From Procambarus clarkii (Eukaryota; Arthropoda; Malacostraca; Decapoda; Cambaridae), in contig NC_091175.1 of NCBI RefSeq assembly GCF_040958095.1, forward strand, positions 18,627,695 through 18,691,694: DNA of 64,000 bases, read 5' to 3'. A model generated the notes under the pieces. The model did not search any database. It was not told the DNA's origin and saw only the letters and a list, made by a program, of their open reading frames with translations. Shown in pieces: positions 42,558 to 54,529 of the stretch. Position 1 is the stretch's first letter, and the number at the start of each line of letters is the position of its first letter. The translations under genes were made by a program, and so were the position numbers.

Positions 42558-42816
42558 ATAACACTGTTGTCTGAGCTCCAGTGCCTCGCACAGTGATCCA
42601 TCACTGTTGTCTGAGCTGCAGTGCCTCGCCCAGTGATCCATCACTGTTGTCTGAGCTCCAGTGCCTCGCACAGTGATCCATCACTGTTGTCTGAGCTCCA
42701 GTGCCTCGCACAGTGATCCATCACTGTTGTCTGAGCTCCAGTGCCTCGCCCAGTGATCCATCACTGTTGTCTGAGCTCCAGTGCCTCGCCCAGTGATCCA
42801 TCACTGTTGTCTAAGC
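42558..42816. repeat. 40-base minisatellite
   Basis: Six units of 40 bases: CACTGTTGTCTGAGCTCCAG, then TGCCTCGCACAGTGATCCAT. The GCA/GCC variant is scattered through the array. Confidence 0.96.
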
Positions 42817-43560
42817 TCAAGTGCCTCACTAAGACTTACTGTGAATCCTTCTCCAAAGTGAGAATTGACTCCCTGGTCGAAACCAAGTTCGAATCATTGT
42901 TTAATATTTCCACGTGTTCTGTTTAACTCAGGTGTGTTCTAGCCCACGATTCATCAACCCCTTACGAAACCTATACATCTTCCCTTAATCATGGGGATTA
43001 ATTTCTACACTTACTTGCAACCTCCCTATAGAGGAACACTCTCTGGAAGCCTCCATATATAAAAATATACTCACTGGAAACCTTCATGTGAAGACACACT
43101 TTCTAGTAACATTAGATTTCTTAGAACATTACTTTGTGTTTGAGTTAGATACGCTGAAGTGGGGGAAATGGTTTAGAACCTAATATACGCCAGTTCTTTA
43201 AGACAGCATTTAGATGTGTCTTGAGTCAGACGCGTTCACTACGTGTCATAAACGACCCGTCTGTCCTTCCTCGTTAGACTCACCAGAGCGGTAAATGGTC
43301 TATCAAACTTGGGAAATAATCTGATTAAAACAGAGAGTCTCATTAGCGTTATGCCTTACGTTCCGAAGGCTATGGGCCGGACCGAAGCTCGTTACTTCTA
43401 TCTGGAATATAATTCTGAGTTGTAATATAATCGATTCGATAATTCTGAGTTGTAATATAATCGATTTGAATGTATGGACTGACCTGCAGTCACAGGGGGA
43501 ATTACTAGTAAGGCTTTTCATTAATTTTATATACCCAGGAGTGACTATTATATATACTCA
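42817..43560. other. no gene; one 34-base tandem duplication
   Basis: AATTCTGAGTTGTAATATAA plus TCGATTCGAT is duplicated at about 43410-43470. Nothing else is recognised. Confidence 0.5.
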
Positions 43561-43589
43561 TAGGTGACTATTCAACTATTCGATACGTT

Positions 43590-44010
43590 CGGCTGCTGTA
43601 AAGACTTCTTTGTCAGCTTGTCAGCAAAGACGACTATCGACCTCCTCATTAAAAACAGCCCGAAGCCGACGGAGAACCCTGTGCAGCAGTTAAGCGTTGT
43701 ATACCTGTACACTTGCCCCCACGAAGGATGTAACCTTCAATCTAAGTACATAGGTATGACGTCGACCAAGCTGACGAGGCGTTTGACCTGTCATCTTCAA
43801 TCAGGCGCCCCTAGGAATCACATGAGACAAGCCCATGACATCACCTCAACAAAATATTGAATAAAAATACTTGCATAAACTCAGGATGTAAGAAGATTAC
43901 AAATTCTTAAAGTCATTCATGTAAAAGCCGAACAATTTGCTATAACTACCCTAATAACGGAACTATTCACTCTACCACACCGTGAGAGTAGGAACAAGAC
44001 CGGAACTTGA
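43590..44010 (+). mobile_element. Penelope-like element remnant, GIY-YIG endonuclease end
   Basis: The frame contains VVYLYTCPHEGC, SKYIGMTSTKLTRRLTCHLQ and NHMRQAHDITS, the layout of the Penelope-like GIY-YIG domain (here Y..Y and YIG, preceded by a CP..GC zinc-binding-type motif). Similarity to the domain's C-terminal helix continues just after. Only the endonuclease end is present. The copy is old and broken, with no reverse transcriptase in view. Confidence 0.8.
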
Positions 44011-44044
44011 AGATGCCAACGAGGACGATACTGTTCAAAATGCT

Positions 44045-46728
44045 AGATACAGACTTCTCAGTGGTGTGTGAGTACCCCAGACACAGACTTCTCAGTGGGG
44101 TGTGAGTACCCCAGATACAGACTTCTCAGTGGGGTGTGAGTACCCCAGATACAGACTTCTCAGTGGGGTGTGAGTACCCCAGATACAGACTTCTCAGTGG
44201 GGTGTGAGTACCCCAGACACAGACTTCTCAGTGGTGTGTGAGTACCCCAGACACAGACCTCTCAGTGGGGTGTGGGTACCCCAGACACAGACCTCTCAGT
44301 GGGGTGTGGGTACCCCAGACACAGACTTCTCAGTGGGGTCTGAGTACCCCAGACACAGACTTTTCAGTGGGGTCTGAGTACCCCAGACACAGACTTCTCA
44401 GTGGTGTGTGAGTACCCCAGACACAGACTTCTCAGTGGTGTGTGAGTACCCCAGACACAGACTTCTCAGTGGTGTGTGAGTATCCCAGACACAGACTTTT
44501 CAGTGGGGTGTGAGTACCTCAGATACAGACTTCTCGGTGGTGTGTGCGTACCCCAGACACAGACTTCTCAGTTGGGTGTGGGTACCCCAGATACAGACTT
44601 CTCAGTGGGGTGTGGGTACCCCAGATACAGACTTCTCAGTGGGGTGTGGGTACCCCAGACACAGACTTCTCAGTGGGGTGTGGGTACCCCAGACACAGAC
44701 TTCTCAGTGAGGTGTGCGTACCCCAGATACAGACTTTTCAGTTGGGTGTGAGTACCCCAGATACAGACTTCTCAGTGGTGTGTGGGTACCCCAGATACAG
44801 ACTTCTCAGTGGGGTGTGGGTACCCCAGACACAGACTTCTCAGTGAGGTGTGAGTACCCCAGATACAGACTTCTCAGTGGGGTGTGAGTACCCCAGATAC
44901 AGACTTCTCAGTGGGGTGTGGGGACCCCAGACACAGACTTCTCAGTGGGGTGTGGGTACCCCAGACACAAACTTCTCAGTGGTGTGTGAGTACCCCAGAC
45001 ACAGACTTCTCAGTGGTGTGTGAGTATCCCAGACACAGACTTTTCAGTGGGGTGTGAGTACCTCAGATACAGACTTCTCGGTGGTGTGTGCGTACCCCAG
45101 ACACAGACTTCTCAGTTGGGTGTGGGTACCCCAGATACAGACTTCTCAGTGGGGTGTGGGTACCCCAGATACAGACTTCTCAGTGGGGTGTGGGTACCCC
45201 AGACACAGACTTCTCAGTGGGGTGTGGGTACCCCAGACACAGACTTCTCAGTGAGGTGTGCGTACCCCAGATACAGACTTTTCAGTTGGGTGTGAGTACC
45301 CCAGATACAGACTTCTCAGTGGTGTGTGGGTACCCCAGATACAGACTTCTCAGTGGGGTGTGGGTACCCCAGACACAGACTTCTCAGTGAGGTGTGAGTA
45401 CCCCAGATACAGACTTCTCAGTGGGGTGTGAGTACCCCAGATACAGACTTCTCAGTGGGGTGTGGGGACCCCAGACACAGACTTCTCAGTGGGGTGTGAG
45501 TACCCCAGATACAGACTTCTCAGTGGGGTGTGGGTACCCCAGACACAGACTTCTCAGTCTGGTGTGGGTACCCCAGACACAAACTTCTCAGTGGGGTGTG
45601 AGTACCCAAGATACAGACTTCTCAGTGGGGGTGTGGGTACCCCAGACACAGACTTCTCAGTGGGGTGTGGGTACCCCAGACACAAACTTCTCAGTGGGGT
45701 GTGAGTACCCCAGATACAGACTTCTCAGTGGGGGTGTGGGTACCCCAGACACAGACTTCTCAGTGGTGTGTGGGTACCCCAGACACAGACTTCTCAGTGG
45801 GGTGTGAGTACCCCAGACACAGACTTCTCAGTGGGGTGTGAGTACCCCAGACACAGACTTCTCAGTGGGGTGTGGGTACCCCAGACACAGACTTCTCAGT
45901 GGGGTGTGAGTACCCCAGACACAGACTTCTCAGTGGGGTGTGAGTACCCCAGACACAGACTTCTCAGTGGGGTGTGAGTAACCCAGACACAGACTTCTCA
46001 GTGGGGTGTGGGGACCCCAGACACAGACTTCTCAGTGGGGTGTGGGTACCCCAGACACAGACTTCTCAGTGGGGTGTGGGTACCCCAGACACAGACTTCT
46101 CAGTGGGGTGTGCGTACCCCAGATACAGACTTCTCAGTGAGGTGTGAGTACCCCAGATACAGACTTCTCAGTGGTGTGTGGGTACCCCAGATACAGACTT
46201 CTCAGTGGGGTGTGGGTACCCCAGACACAGACTTCTCAGTGAGGTGTGCGTACCCCAGATACAGACTTTTCAGTTGGGTGTGAGTACCCCAGACACAGAC
46301 TTCTCAGTGGGGTGTGGGTACCCCAGACACAGACTTCTCAGTGGTGTGAGTACCCCAGACACAGACTTCTCAGTAGTGTGTGAGTACCCCAGACACAGAT
46401 TTCTCAGTGAGGTGTGAGTACCCCAGACACAGACTTCTCAGTGGGGTGTGGGTACCCCAGACACAGACTTCTCAGTGGGGTGTGGGGACCCCAGACACAG
46501 ACTTCTCAGTGAGGTGTGAGTACCCCAGACACAGACTTCTCAGTGGGGTGTGGGGACCCCAGACACAGACTTCTCAGTGGGGTGTGAGTATCCCAGACAC
46601 AGACTTCTCAGTGGGGTGTGGGGACCCCAGACACAGACTTCTCAGTGGGGTGTGAGTACCCCAGACACAGACTTCTCAGTGGGGTGTGGGGACCCCAGAC
46701 ACAGACTTCTCAGTGGGGTGTGGCTGGT
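44045..46728. repeat. 34-base minisatellite with higher-order structure
   Basis: About 79 units of GTGTGGGTACCCCAGACACA followed by GACTTCTCAGTGGG. Variable sites: GAG/GGG/GCG before TACC, ACA/ATA in 'AGACACA', TTC/TTT and TGGG/TGGT/TGAG/TTGG. The order of variants from about 44400 to 44935 is repeated 544 bases (16 units) later from about 44944 to 45479. Confidence 0.97.
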
Positions 46729-46948
46729 GTAGTTACACATTACACCACAGTGTTCCCTCCGGCCGTCAAAACAACTCCGGCTCTTCCAAAGACTCATTAA
46801 CTCGGCTGTTTTTCCCCATATATTTGGCAAACTTACCTCACGAGCTTCCACACTTTCTCTAACATCTGCACTTATTTGTTTTCTCTCTCGTGTCAGTGTT
46901 TTTCTTCTACACAAATAGTGCTCGAGCTACAATATATATATATATATA

Positions 46949-47335
46949 TGTCGTACCTAGTAGCCAGAACGCACTTCTCAGCCTACTATGCAAGGCCCGA
47001 TTTGCCTAATAAGCCAAGTTTTCATGAATTAATGTTTTTTCGTCTACCTAACCTACCTAACCTAACCTAACCTAGCTTTTTTTGGCTACCTAACCTAACC
47101 TTACCTATATATATAGGTTAGGTTAGGTTAGGTAGGGTTGGTTAGGTTCGGTCATATATCTACGTTAATTTTAACTCCAATAAAAAAAATTTCCCTCATA
47201 CATAGTGAAAAGGGTAGCTTTATCATTTCATAAGAAAAAAATTATAGTAAATATATTAATTCAGGAAAACTTGGCTTATTAGGCAAATCGGGCCTTGAAT
47301 AGTAGGCTGAGAAGTGAGTTCTGGCTACTAGGTAC

Positions 47336-47340
<5 letters not shown>
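46949..47340 (+). mobile_element. Palindromic MITE-like element, copy 2
   Basis: Same element as 16096-16488, same orientation, ends ATGTCGTACCTAGTAGCCAG and CTACTAGGTACGACAT, inserted in (TA)n. The inner CCTAACC/GGTTAGG arms meet at TATATATATA. Confidence 0.9.

Positions 47341-47424
<84 letters not shown>
47341..47424. repeat. (TA)n between two MITE copies
   Basis: Pure TA joining copies 2 and 3 head to tail. Confidence 0.97.
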
Positions 47425-47429
<5 letters not shown>

Positions 47430-47807
47430 GTACCTAGTAGCTAGAACGCACTTCTGAGCCTACAATGCAAGGCCCGATTTGCCTAATAAGCCAAGTTTTC
47501 ATGAATTAATGTTTTTTCGACTACCTAACCTACCTAACCTAACCTACCTTTTTTCGGCTACCTAACCTAACCTAACCCATAAAGATAGGTTAGGTTAGGT
47601 TAGGTAGGGTTGGTTAGGTTCAGTCATATATCTACGTTAATTTTAACTCTAATAAAAAAAGTTGACCTCATACATAATGAAATGGGTAGCTTTATCATTT
47701 CATAAGAAAAAAATTAGAGAAAATATATTAATTCAGGAAAACTTGGCTTATTAGGCAAATCGGGCCATGCATAGTAGGCCAAAATGTGCATTCTGGCTAC
47801 TAGGTAC

Positions 47808-47812
<5 letters not shown>
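47425..47812 (+). mobile_element. Palindromic MITE-like element, copy 3
   Basis: Third copy, same orientation, with GTACCTAGTAGCTAGAACGC at the left and GGTACGACAT at the right. The right end has drifted (GGCCAAAATGTGCATTC). Followed by (TA)n to about 47870. Confidence 0.9.
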
Positions 47813-47866
<54 letters not shown>

Positions 47867-48140
47867 GTATATAATATACATATATACATACATTTATCTT
47901 AGGACTACGATATGAGCCTGTGTTCATCCCGTACGCCAGACGAGTCCCCCTGCAATTTTTGGTGAGGCTAGCCCTTAGTATCTGGTCTCCAACTTTGGAT
48001 AGACTCTTATGGTTTACAAGGAGAGGTCTCCAGCATTGTCCAGGTCTACCTGCCTGTCTCCCATATATCTATCATTTTATCAATCTATCCATTCATCTAT
48101 GTAACCATCTATCTATTCAATCTATCTCTATTCATCTGTT
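47813..48140. other. (TA)n then dispersed repeat fragment
   Basis: 47813-47870 is (TA)n. 47925-48010 shares GAGGCTAGCCCTTAGTATCT and CTCCAACTTTGG with 5210-5260. 48060-48130 is (ATCT/ATCC)n-like. Confidence 0.6.
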
Positions 48141-48142
48141 GC

Positions 48143-49250
48143 AAGAGAGTATACACGGAGAGTGAGAGTATACATGGAGAGTGAGAGTATACATGGAGAG
48201 TGAGAGTATACACAGAGAGTGAGAGTATACACAGAGAGTGAGAGTATACATAGAGTGAGAGTATATGCAGAGAGTGAGAGTATACACAGAGAGTGAGAGT
48301 ATACACAGAGAGTGAGAGTATACACAGAGAGTGAGAGTATACACAGAGAGTGAGAGTATACACAGAGAGTGAGAGTATACACAGAGAGTGAGAGTATACA
48401 CAGAGAGTGAGAGTATACACAGAGAGTGAGAGTATACACAGAGAGTGAGAGTATACACAGAGAGTGAGAGTATACACAGAGAGTGAGAGTATACAGAGAG
48501 AGAGAGCATACACAGAGAGTGAGAGTATACACAGAGAGTGAGAGTATACACAGAGAGTGAGAGTATACACAGAGAGTGAGAGTATACACAGAGAGTGAGA
48601 GTATACACAGAGAGAGAGAGTATACACAGAGAGTGAGAGTATACACAGAGAGTGAGAGTATACACAGAGAGTGAGAGTATACACAGCGAGTGAGAGTATA
48701 CACAGAGAGTGAGAGTATACACAGAGAGAGAGAGTATACACAGAGAGTGAGAGTATACACAGAGAGTGAGAGTATACACAGAGAGTGAGAGTATACACAG
48801 AGAGTGAGAGTATACACAGAGAGAGAGAGAGAGTATACACAGCGAGTGAGAGTATACACAGAGAGTGAGAGTATACAGAGAGAGAGAGAGTATACACAGA
48901 GAGTGAGAGTATACACAGAGAGTGAGAGTATACAGAGAGAGAGAGCATACACAGAGAGTGAGAGTATACACAGAGAGAGAGAGAGTATACACAGCGAGTG
49001 AGAGTATACACAGAGAGTGAGAGTATACAGAGAGAGAGAGTATACACAGCGAGTGAGAGTATACAGAGAGAGAGAGAGTATACAGAGAGAGAGTATACAC
49101 AGAGAGTGAGAGTATACAGAGAGAGAGAGTATACACAGAGAGTGAGAGTATACAGAGAGAGAGAGTATACACAGAGAGTGAGAGTATACAGAGAGAGAGA
49201 GTATACACAGAGAGAGAGAGTATACACAGAGAGAGAGAGTATACACAGTC
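48143..49250. repeat. 19-base minisatellite
   Basis: About 58 units of AGAGTGAGAGTATACACAG. The left two thirds is uniform. From about 48820 rightward a second unit type with AGAGAGAGAG and shortened ATACAG becomes frequent. Leu/Ser/Tyr-rich open frames on minus are shadows. Confidence 0.97.
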
Positions 49251-49344
49251 CTCTCTAACACTACACTTATGTCAAACGTCACGGATTCAATACATAATAA
49301 TACTTCATTATAGTAACCCTTTCGCCTCTTAGACATTCTCACTC

Positions 49345-50792
49345 ATCATACTCCCTCACCACTCTCCCTCACCACACTCTCCCTCACCACTCTCCCTCAC
49401 CACACTCCCTCACTACTCTCCCTCACCACACTCTCCCTCACCACTCTCCCTCACCACACTCCCTCACCACACTCTCCCTCACCACTCTCCCTCACCCCAC
49501 TCTCCCTCACCACACTCTCCCTCACCACACTCTCCCTCACCACTCTCCCTCACCACTCTCCCTCACCACACTCTCCCTCACCACTCTCCCTCACCACACT
49601 CCCTCACCACACTCTCCCTCACCACTCTCCCTCACCCCACTCTCCCTCACCACACTCTCCCTCACCACTCTCCCTCACCACACTCCCTCACCACACTCTC
49701 CCTCACCCCACTCTCCCTCACCACACTCTCCCTCACCACTCTCTCCCTCACCACTCTCCCTCACCACACTCTCCCTCACCACTCTCCCTCACCACACTCC
49801 CTCACCACACTCCCTCACCACACTCTCCCTCACCACTCTCCCTCACCACTCTCCCTCACCACTCTCCCTCACCACACTCTCCCTCACCACTCTCAATCAC
49901 CACACTCTCCCTCACCACTCTCCCTCACCACACTCTCCCTCACCACACTCTCCCTCACCACACTCTCCCTCACCACTCTCCCTCACTACACTCTCCCTCA
50001 CCACTCTCCCTAACCACACTCTCCCTCACCACTCTCCCTCACCACTCTCCTTCACCACACCCTCCCTCACCACTCTCCTTCACCATACTCTCCTTCACCA
50101 CACTCTCCCTCACCACTCTCCTTCACCACACTCTCCCTCACCACTCTCCCTCACCACACTCTCCCTCACCACACTCTCCCTCATCACTCTCCCTCACCAC
50201 ACTCTCCCTCACCACACTCTCCCTCACCACTCTCCCTCACCACACTCTCCCTCACCACTCTCCCTCACCACACTCTCCCTCACCACTCTCCCTCACCACA
50301 CTCTCCCTCACCACTCTCCTTCACCACACTCTCCCTCACCACACTCTCCCTCACCACACTCTCCCTCACCACTCTCCCTCACCACTCTCCTTCACCACAC
50401 TCTCCCTCACCACACTCTCCCTCACCACTCTCCTTCACCACACTCTCCCTCACCACTCCCCCTCACCACACTCTCCCTCACCACTCTCTCCCTCACCACT
50501 CTCCCTCACCACACTCTCCCTCACTACTCTCCCTCACCACACTCTCCCTCACTACTCTCCCTCACCACACTCTCCCTCACCACTCTCTCCTTCACCACTC
50601 TCTCCCTCACCACACTCTCCCTCACCACTCTCTCTCACCACACTCTCCCTCACAACTCTCCCTCACCACACTCTCCTTCACCACACTCTCCCTCACCACA
50701 CTCTCCCTCACCACTCTCCCTCACCACACTCTCCCTCACCACACTCTCCCTCACCACTCTCCCTCACCACACTCTCCCTCACCACACTCTCC
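49345..50792. repeat. 13/15-base minisatellite
   Basis: About 100 units alternating CACTCTCCCTCAC and CACACTCTCCCTCAC, with rare CTCCTTCAC, TACT and ATCA variants. 13- and 15-base units are mixed without fixed order over 1.4 kb. Confidence 0.96.
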
Positions 50793-50879
50793 TAACTACC
50801 TTCATCACATTACTTCTGTCATCATTAATTCGATTTAGTTAGTAAATGACAGGAGGATAGGATGAACGAGGAGTGTGTT

Positions 50880-50880
50880 C

Positions 50881-50968
<88 letters not shown>

Positions 50969-50970
50969 CT
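50880..50970. repeat. (GA)n microsatellite
   Basis: GA run with one GAAAGA. Confidence 0.97.
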
Positions 50971-51003
50971 TGCCTCCTACCTTTGGCACATAAAAAATCC
51001 TCT

Positions 51004-51300
51004 TATGGACCAATAAGAGCTGCCTCGTATTGGTCAATAAAGCTGCCTCACATGGGTCAATAGGAACTGCCTCGTATGGACCAATAGGAGCTGTCTCGTA
51101 TGAGCCAATAGGAACTACCTCGTATGGATCAATAGGAGCTGCCTCGTATCGGTCAACAGGAACTGCCTCGTACGGGTCAATAGGAGCTGCCTTGTATGGG
51201 TCAATAGGAGCTGCCTCGAATGGGCCAATAGGAGCTGCCTCGAATGGGCCAATAGGAGCTGCCTCGAATGGGTCAATTGGAGCTGCCTCGTATGGACAGC
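51004..51300. repeat. 24-base minisatellite
   Basis: About 12 units around AATAGGAGCTGCCTCGTATG plus GRYC, e.g. GACC or GGTC. The rightmost units read TCGAATGGGCC. Eight-residue repeats (APIDPYEA) on minus are frame shadows, although substitutions are frequent. Confidence 0.93.
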
Positions 51301-51339
51301 TCCTCATTTTGACCCCCTCTCTCATGTTGACCCTCATGT

Positions 51340-51640
51340 TTGCTTTACTCACCTAACTGTACTCACCTATTCACCTCACTAACTGTGCTCACCTGTTCAA
51401 CTAGGTACTAACCTAGTTGTATTCACCTACTTTTACTTCTCTAGTTGGTCTCACCTACTTTGCCATTACTCCCCCCCTTCCCCCTAGCGGTGCTCGTGTA
51501 ATTGTACTCACCTACTTGTATTCACCTAACAGTGCTCAAGTTGTATTGACCTACATGTACTCCCTCTAGTTGTAGTCGTGTAGTTGTACTCCCCTAGTTG
51601 CAGTCATATAGTTGTACTCACTCATTTGTGCTTAACATGA
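51340..51640. repeat. degenerate array of the SINE/LINE tail motif
   Basis: Loosely repeated CTAGTTGTACTCACCTACTT words about every 20-25 bases. The same motif is the reverse complement of the SINE/LINE tail (AACTAGGTGAGTAC), so this is probably an old expansion of such a tail. Confidence 0.65.
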
Positions 51641-52725
51641 AAATCGTACTATTAAATATATAAGCCAATAGTGTTTTAAATTTTTTTAGCAAAATCATAT
51701 TAAAAAATTAGATTAAGTAAATGTTTTGCTCACCTTACATACAACTTAGACACAACATTTATAATTAATATTTATGTATGTTACAAAATGATATAAAAAA
51801 ATGAATAAATGAACTTGACAAAAATAGATTTAATATATAAGGGAAGAAATGGTGTTATATAAGCCAATATTAGCTATATCGAAACAAATTATAATCCAAT
51901 ATACCTTTGAGTATACTAAATATTTTAAGAATATTTCATACAGGTATGAAACAACATTCTCAATTTATATATATTATGTACATGAATTTGATATTTAAAT
52001 AAGATTATTTTTTGTGACATATAAACGGAAATTATTGTTAGAAAGGATAGCATTTGCCAAATTACATAAACAAATACTTTTACCAATCTTGGGTTAAATG
52101 TTGCTCATGTGCCTCTTGACCCATACCTGCAACTTGTCTTTCTCACAACCCTTTGGAAACGTTAGTGGAGGTTGCAACAACGTTTTGTGTTTGCTGGGTA
52201 GTGCGAACAAGGGCATTTGGAACTTTCAAGTATTTAAAGTGAGATATGTGTACTAAACAGATTTATTCTTTGATATTTACATGTTCTACCCCTAAATCTT
52301 CCTTCACAAGTACATTATCATTACTTCTGTTATCATCGTCTACCTTCCGCCAGCAGGTGAGCCCAAGCGAGAGAGAGCAGAGGCGCCTGCGGTGAGGTGT
52401 GTGTTACCTGGGCAAAAGTCTCCCTCCAGGAGTGCCCAAACACTACGAGAAAGAAGGAAATGATTAGGAGAAAGCCCCCAAACACTAAATGAACTTTCTT
52501 TTCCCGGAACAATGGAGCTCAACAGGTTGAAAACTCTTGGAGAAGTGTGTGTCAGCTGTTGCCACGGAATAGGAGTTTTAAGGGTTTTACTCTTCTCTTG
52601 CGTTCTTCTGTTATTTTTGTTTTGTACTTAAGTGAACTGTTGCTTGGAGGTGTTGTACAAACATGTTGAACGCAATGTTGGTTGTGCGGTCTCTTGCGTT
52701 TATAGTCTGCTTGTGTGGCTGTGTT
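51641..52725. other. no gene recognised
   Basis: Very AT-rich to 52090. 52095-52200 (GGAGGTTGCAACAACGTTTT, then GTGTTTGCTGGG) shares words with 38160-38420. No coding signal. Confidence 0.45.
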
Positions 52726-52820
52726 ACACACACATACACACTCACACACACACACACACACACACACACATTCACACACATACAAATAAATACACACACA
52801 TTCATACACACACACATGAT
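52726..52820. repeat. (CA)n microsatellite, interrupted
   Basis: CA repeats with TACA, TTCA and AAATAAATA interruptions. Confidence 0.94.
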
Positions 52821-52995
52821 TATATTTTGGTAGCAGTCTTTCTATGTTGTTGAATATGACCAGAAGGGTAGGATTAATGATTCTAACACGAATCTTTTCA
52901 ACATTACTTATGTTTTTCTTCACTGTTGTGGGAAGTTGAAAAATTAACTCTCCAAAGTACACTTTCACACTTTTATTTTTGGTCTGACCCCAAGG

Positions 52996-53040
52996 GATGC
53001 ATTTCGCAAGGTCACTCCTTACATTCTCAAAGACTAATTT
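52996..53040 (+). repeat. dispersed repeat shared with 58652-58695
   Basis: GATGCATTTCGCAAGGTCAC, then TCCTTACATTCTCAAAGA, recurs at 58652 with GATGCGTTTCGCAAGG. Probably part of a retroelement 3' region. 53041-53275 is unassigned. Confidence 0.6.
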
Positions 53041-53276
53041 ACCTTGCTATTGCACAGGCTTATATTCTCTTTGGGTAAGTTGGTAAAGAATGAGTAGATG
53101 AAACAAGTGGATGATTGGTATAACATAGGGGATATTGATAGGGTATTACACGCATCAACATAACCTGCTGATGTTTTTGCGTCTGCTTGTGTTTCTAAGA
53201 CAGGGTCATTAGATCCTGTCTCTGCGTTGGCTCGGGGTCTTGGAGTTGGATGTAAAGTTATCACCTACCCAGAAGA

Positions 53277-53419
<143 letters not shown>

Positions 53420-53829
53420 CTAAATCATTTTAAAGCTAAAGGCATTACAGCGTCAGGTAATTTTTAAGGAAATAAATTTGGTAGACGAAGAAAAAGATTT
53501 CAATTTTATTTAACTGAACTTAATTAGTAAAATGAGAGTTGGTTCTATAGGATTATCAGATCTATAATTTCTACTTAAGAAGAAGTCTCCTTAATTAAGT
53601 TCCAATTGATGGGAGTTAATTAAACGTAAGAGGCGGTGGCAGAGGAGGAAATCGAAGCTGTGGGATAATGCATATAGAAACTATACTAATCTTCCAAACC
53701 AATATTCATCAAGTACTTACACATCCATTTCAGAAACCTGTACATCTTTCAACAATCCTGGCGACTTTGATTTCATTTATGTATAACAGTTTATTACACA
53801 CAAAGAAATCACAAAGCATTATTTTGGTA

Positions 53830-54148
<319 letters not shown>

Positions 54149-54529
54149 AATACACATGCACAAAATCACACGTTCCCCCCCCCCCTCCCTACAAAATCTC
54201 TTGAACATCACTTTCAATAAATATATGAGGAAACATTCAATTTTGTATACAAAATATACTTGTAAAATACATATATCAGTATAAACGTAACTTGGTACGA
54301 TATCATCACAGACTGGGAAGATACCATCACATGACAATATAAAAAGTAGACCTCTAAAGGTGGTATTTGCAAATGAGATAGAACCAAGAGCCCTGATAAA
54401 GCTTAAATAGAACTCTCAGTGATGTTGGTGCCTTTTAAATTATTAGGAAGTCTAAAAAACAGCTTGAAGTTGTCCTTTAAACTCTTGAAGAAGCTCGAGA
54501 AAGCTCTCAATAACGCAAAGTATTTTGTA

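Noticed and set aside
48109-49342. Leu/Ser/Tyr-rich minus-strand frames of 350-400 residues
   Set aside because: A 19-base tandem repeat read in rotating frames. They resemble membrane proteins only by composition.
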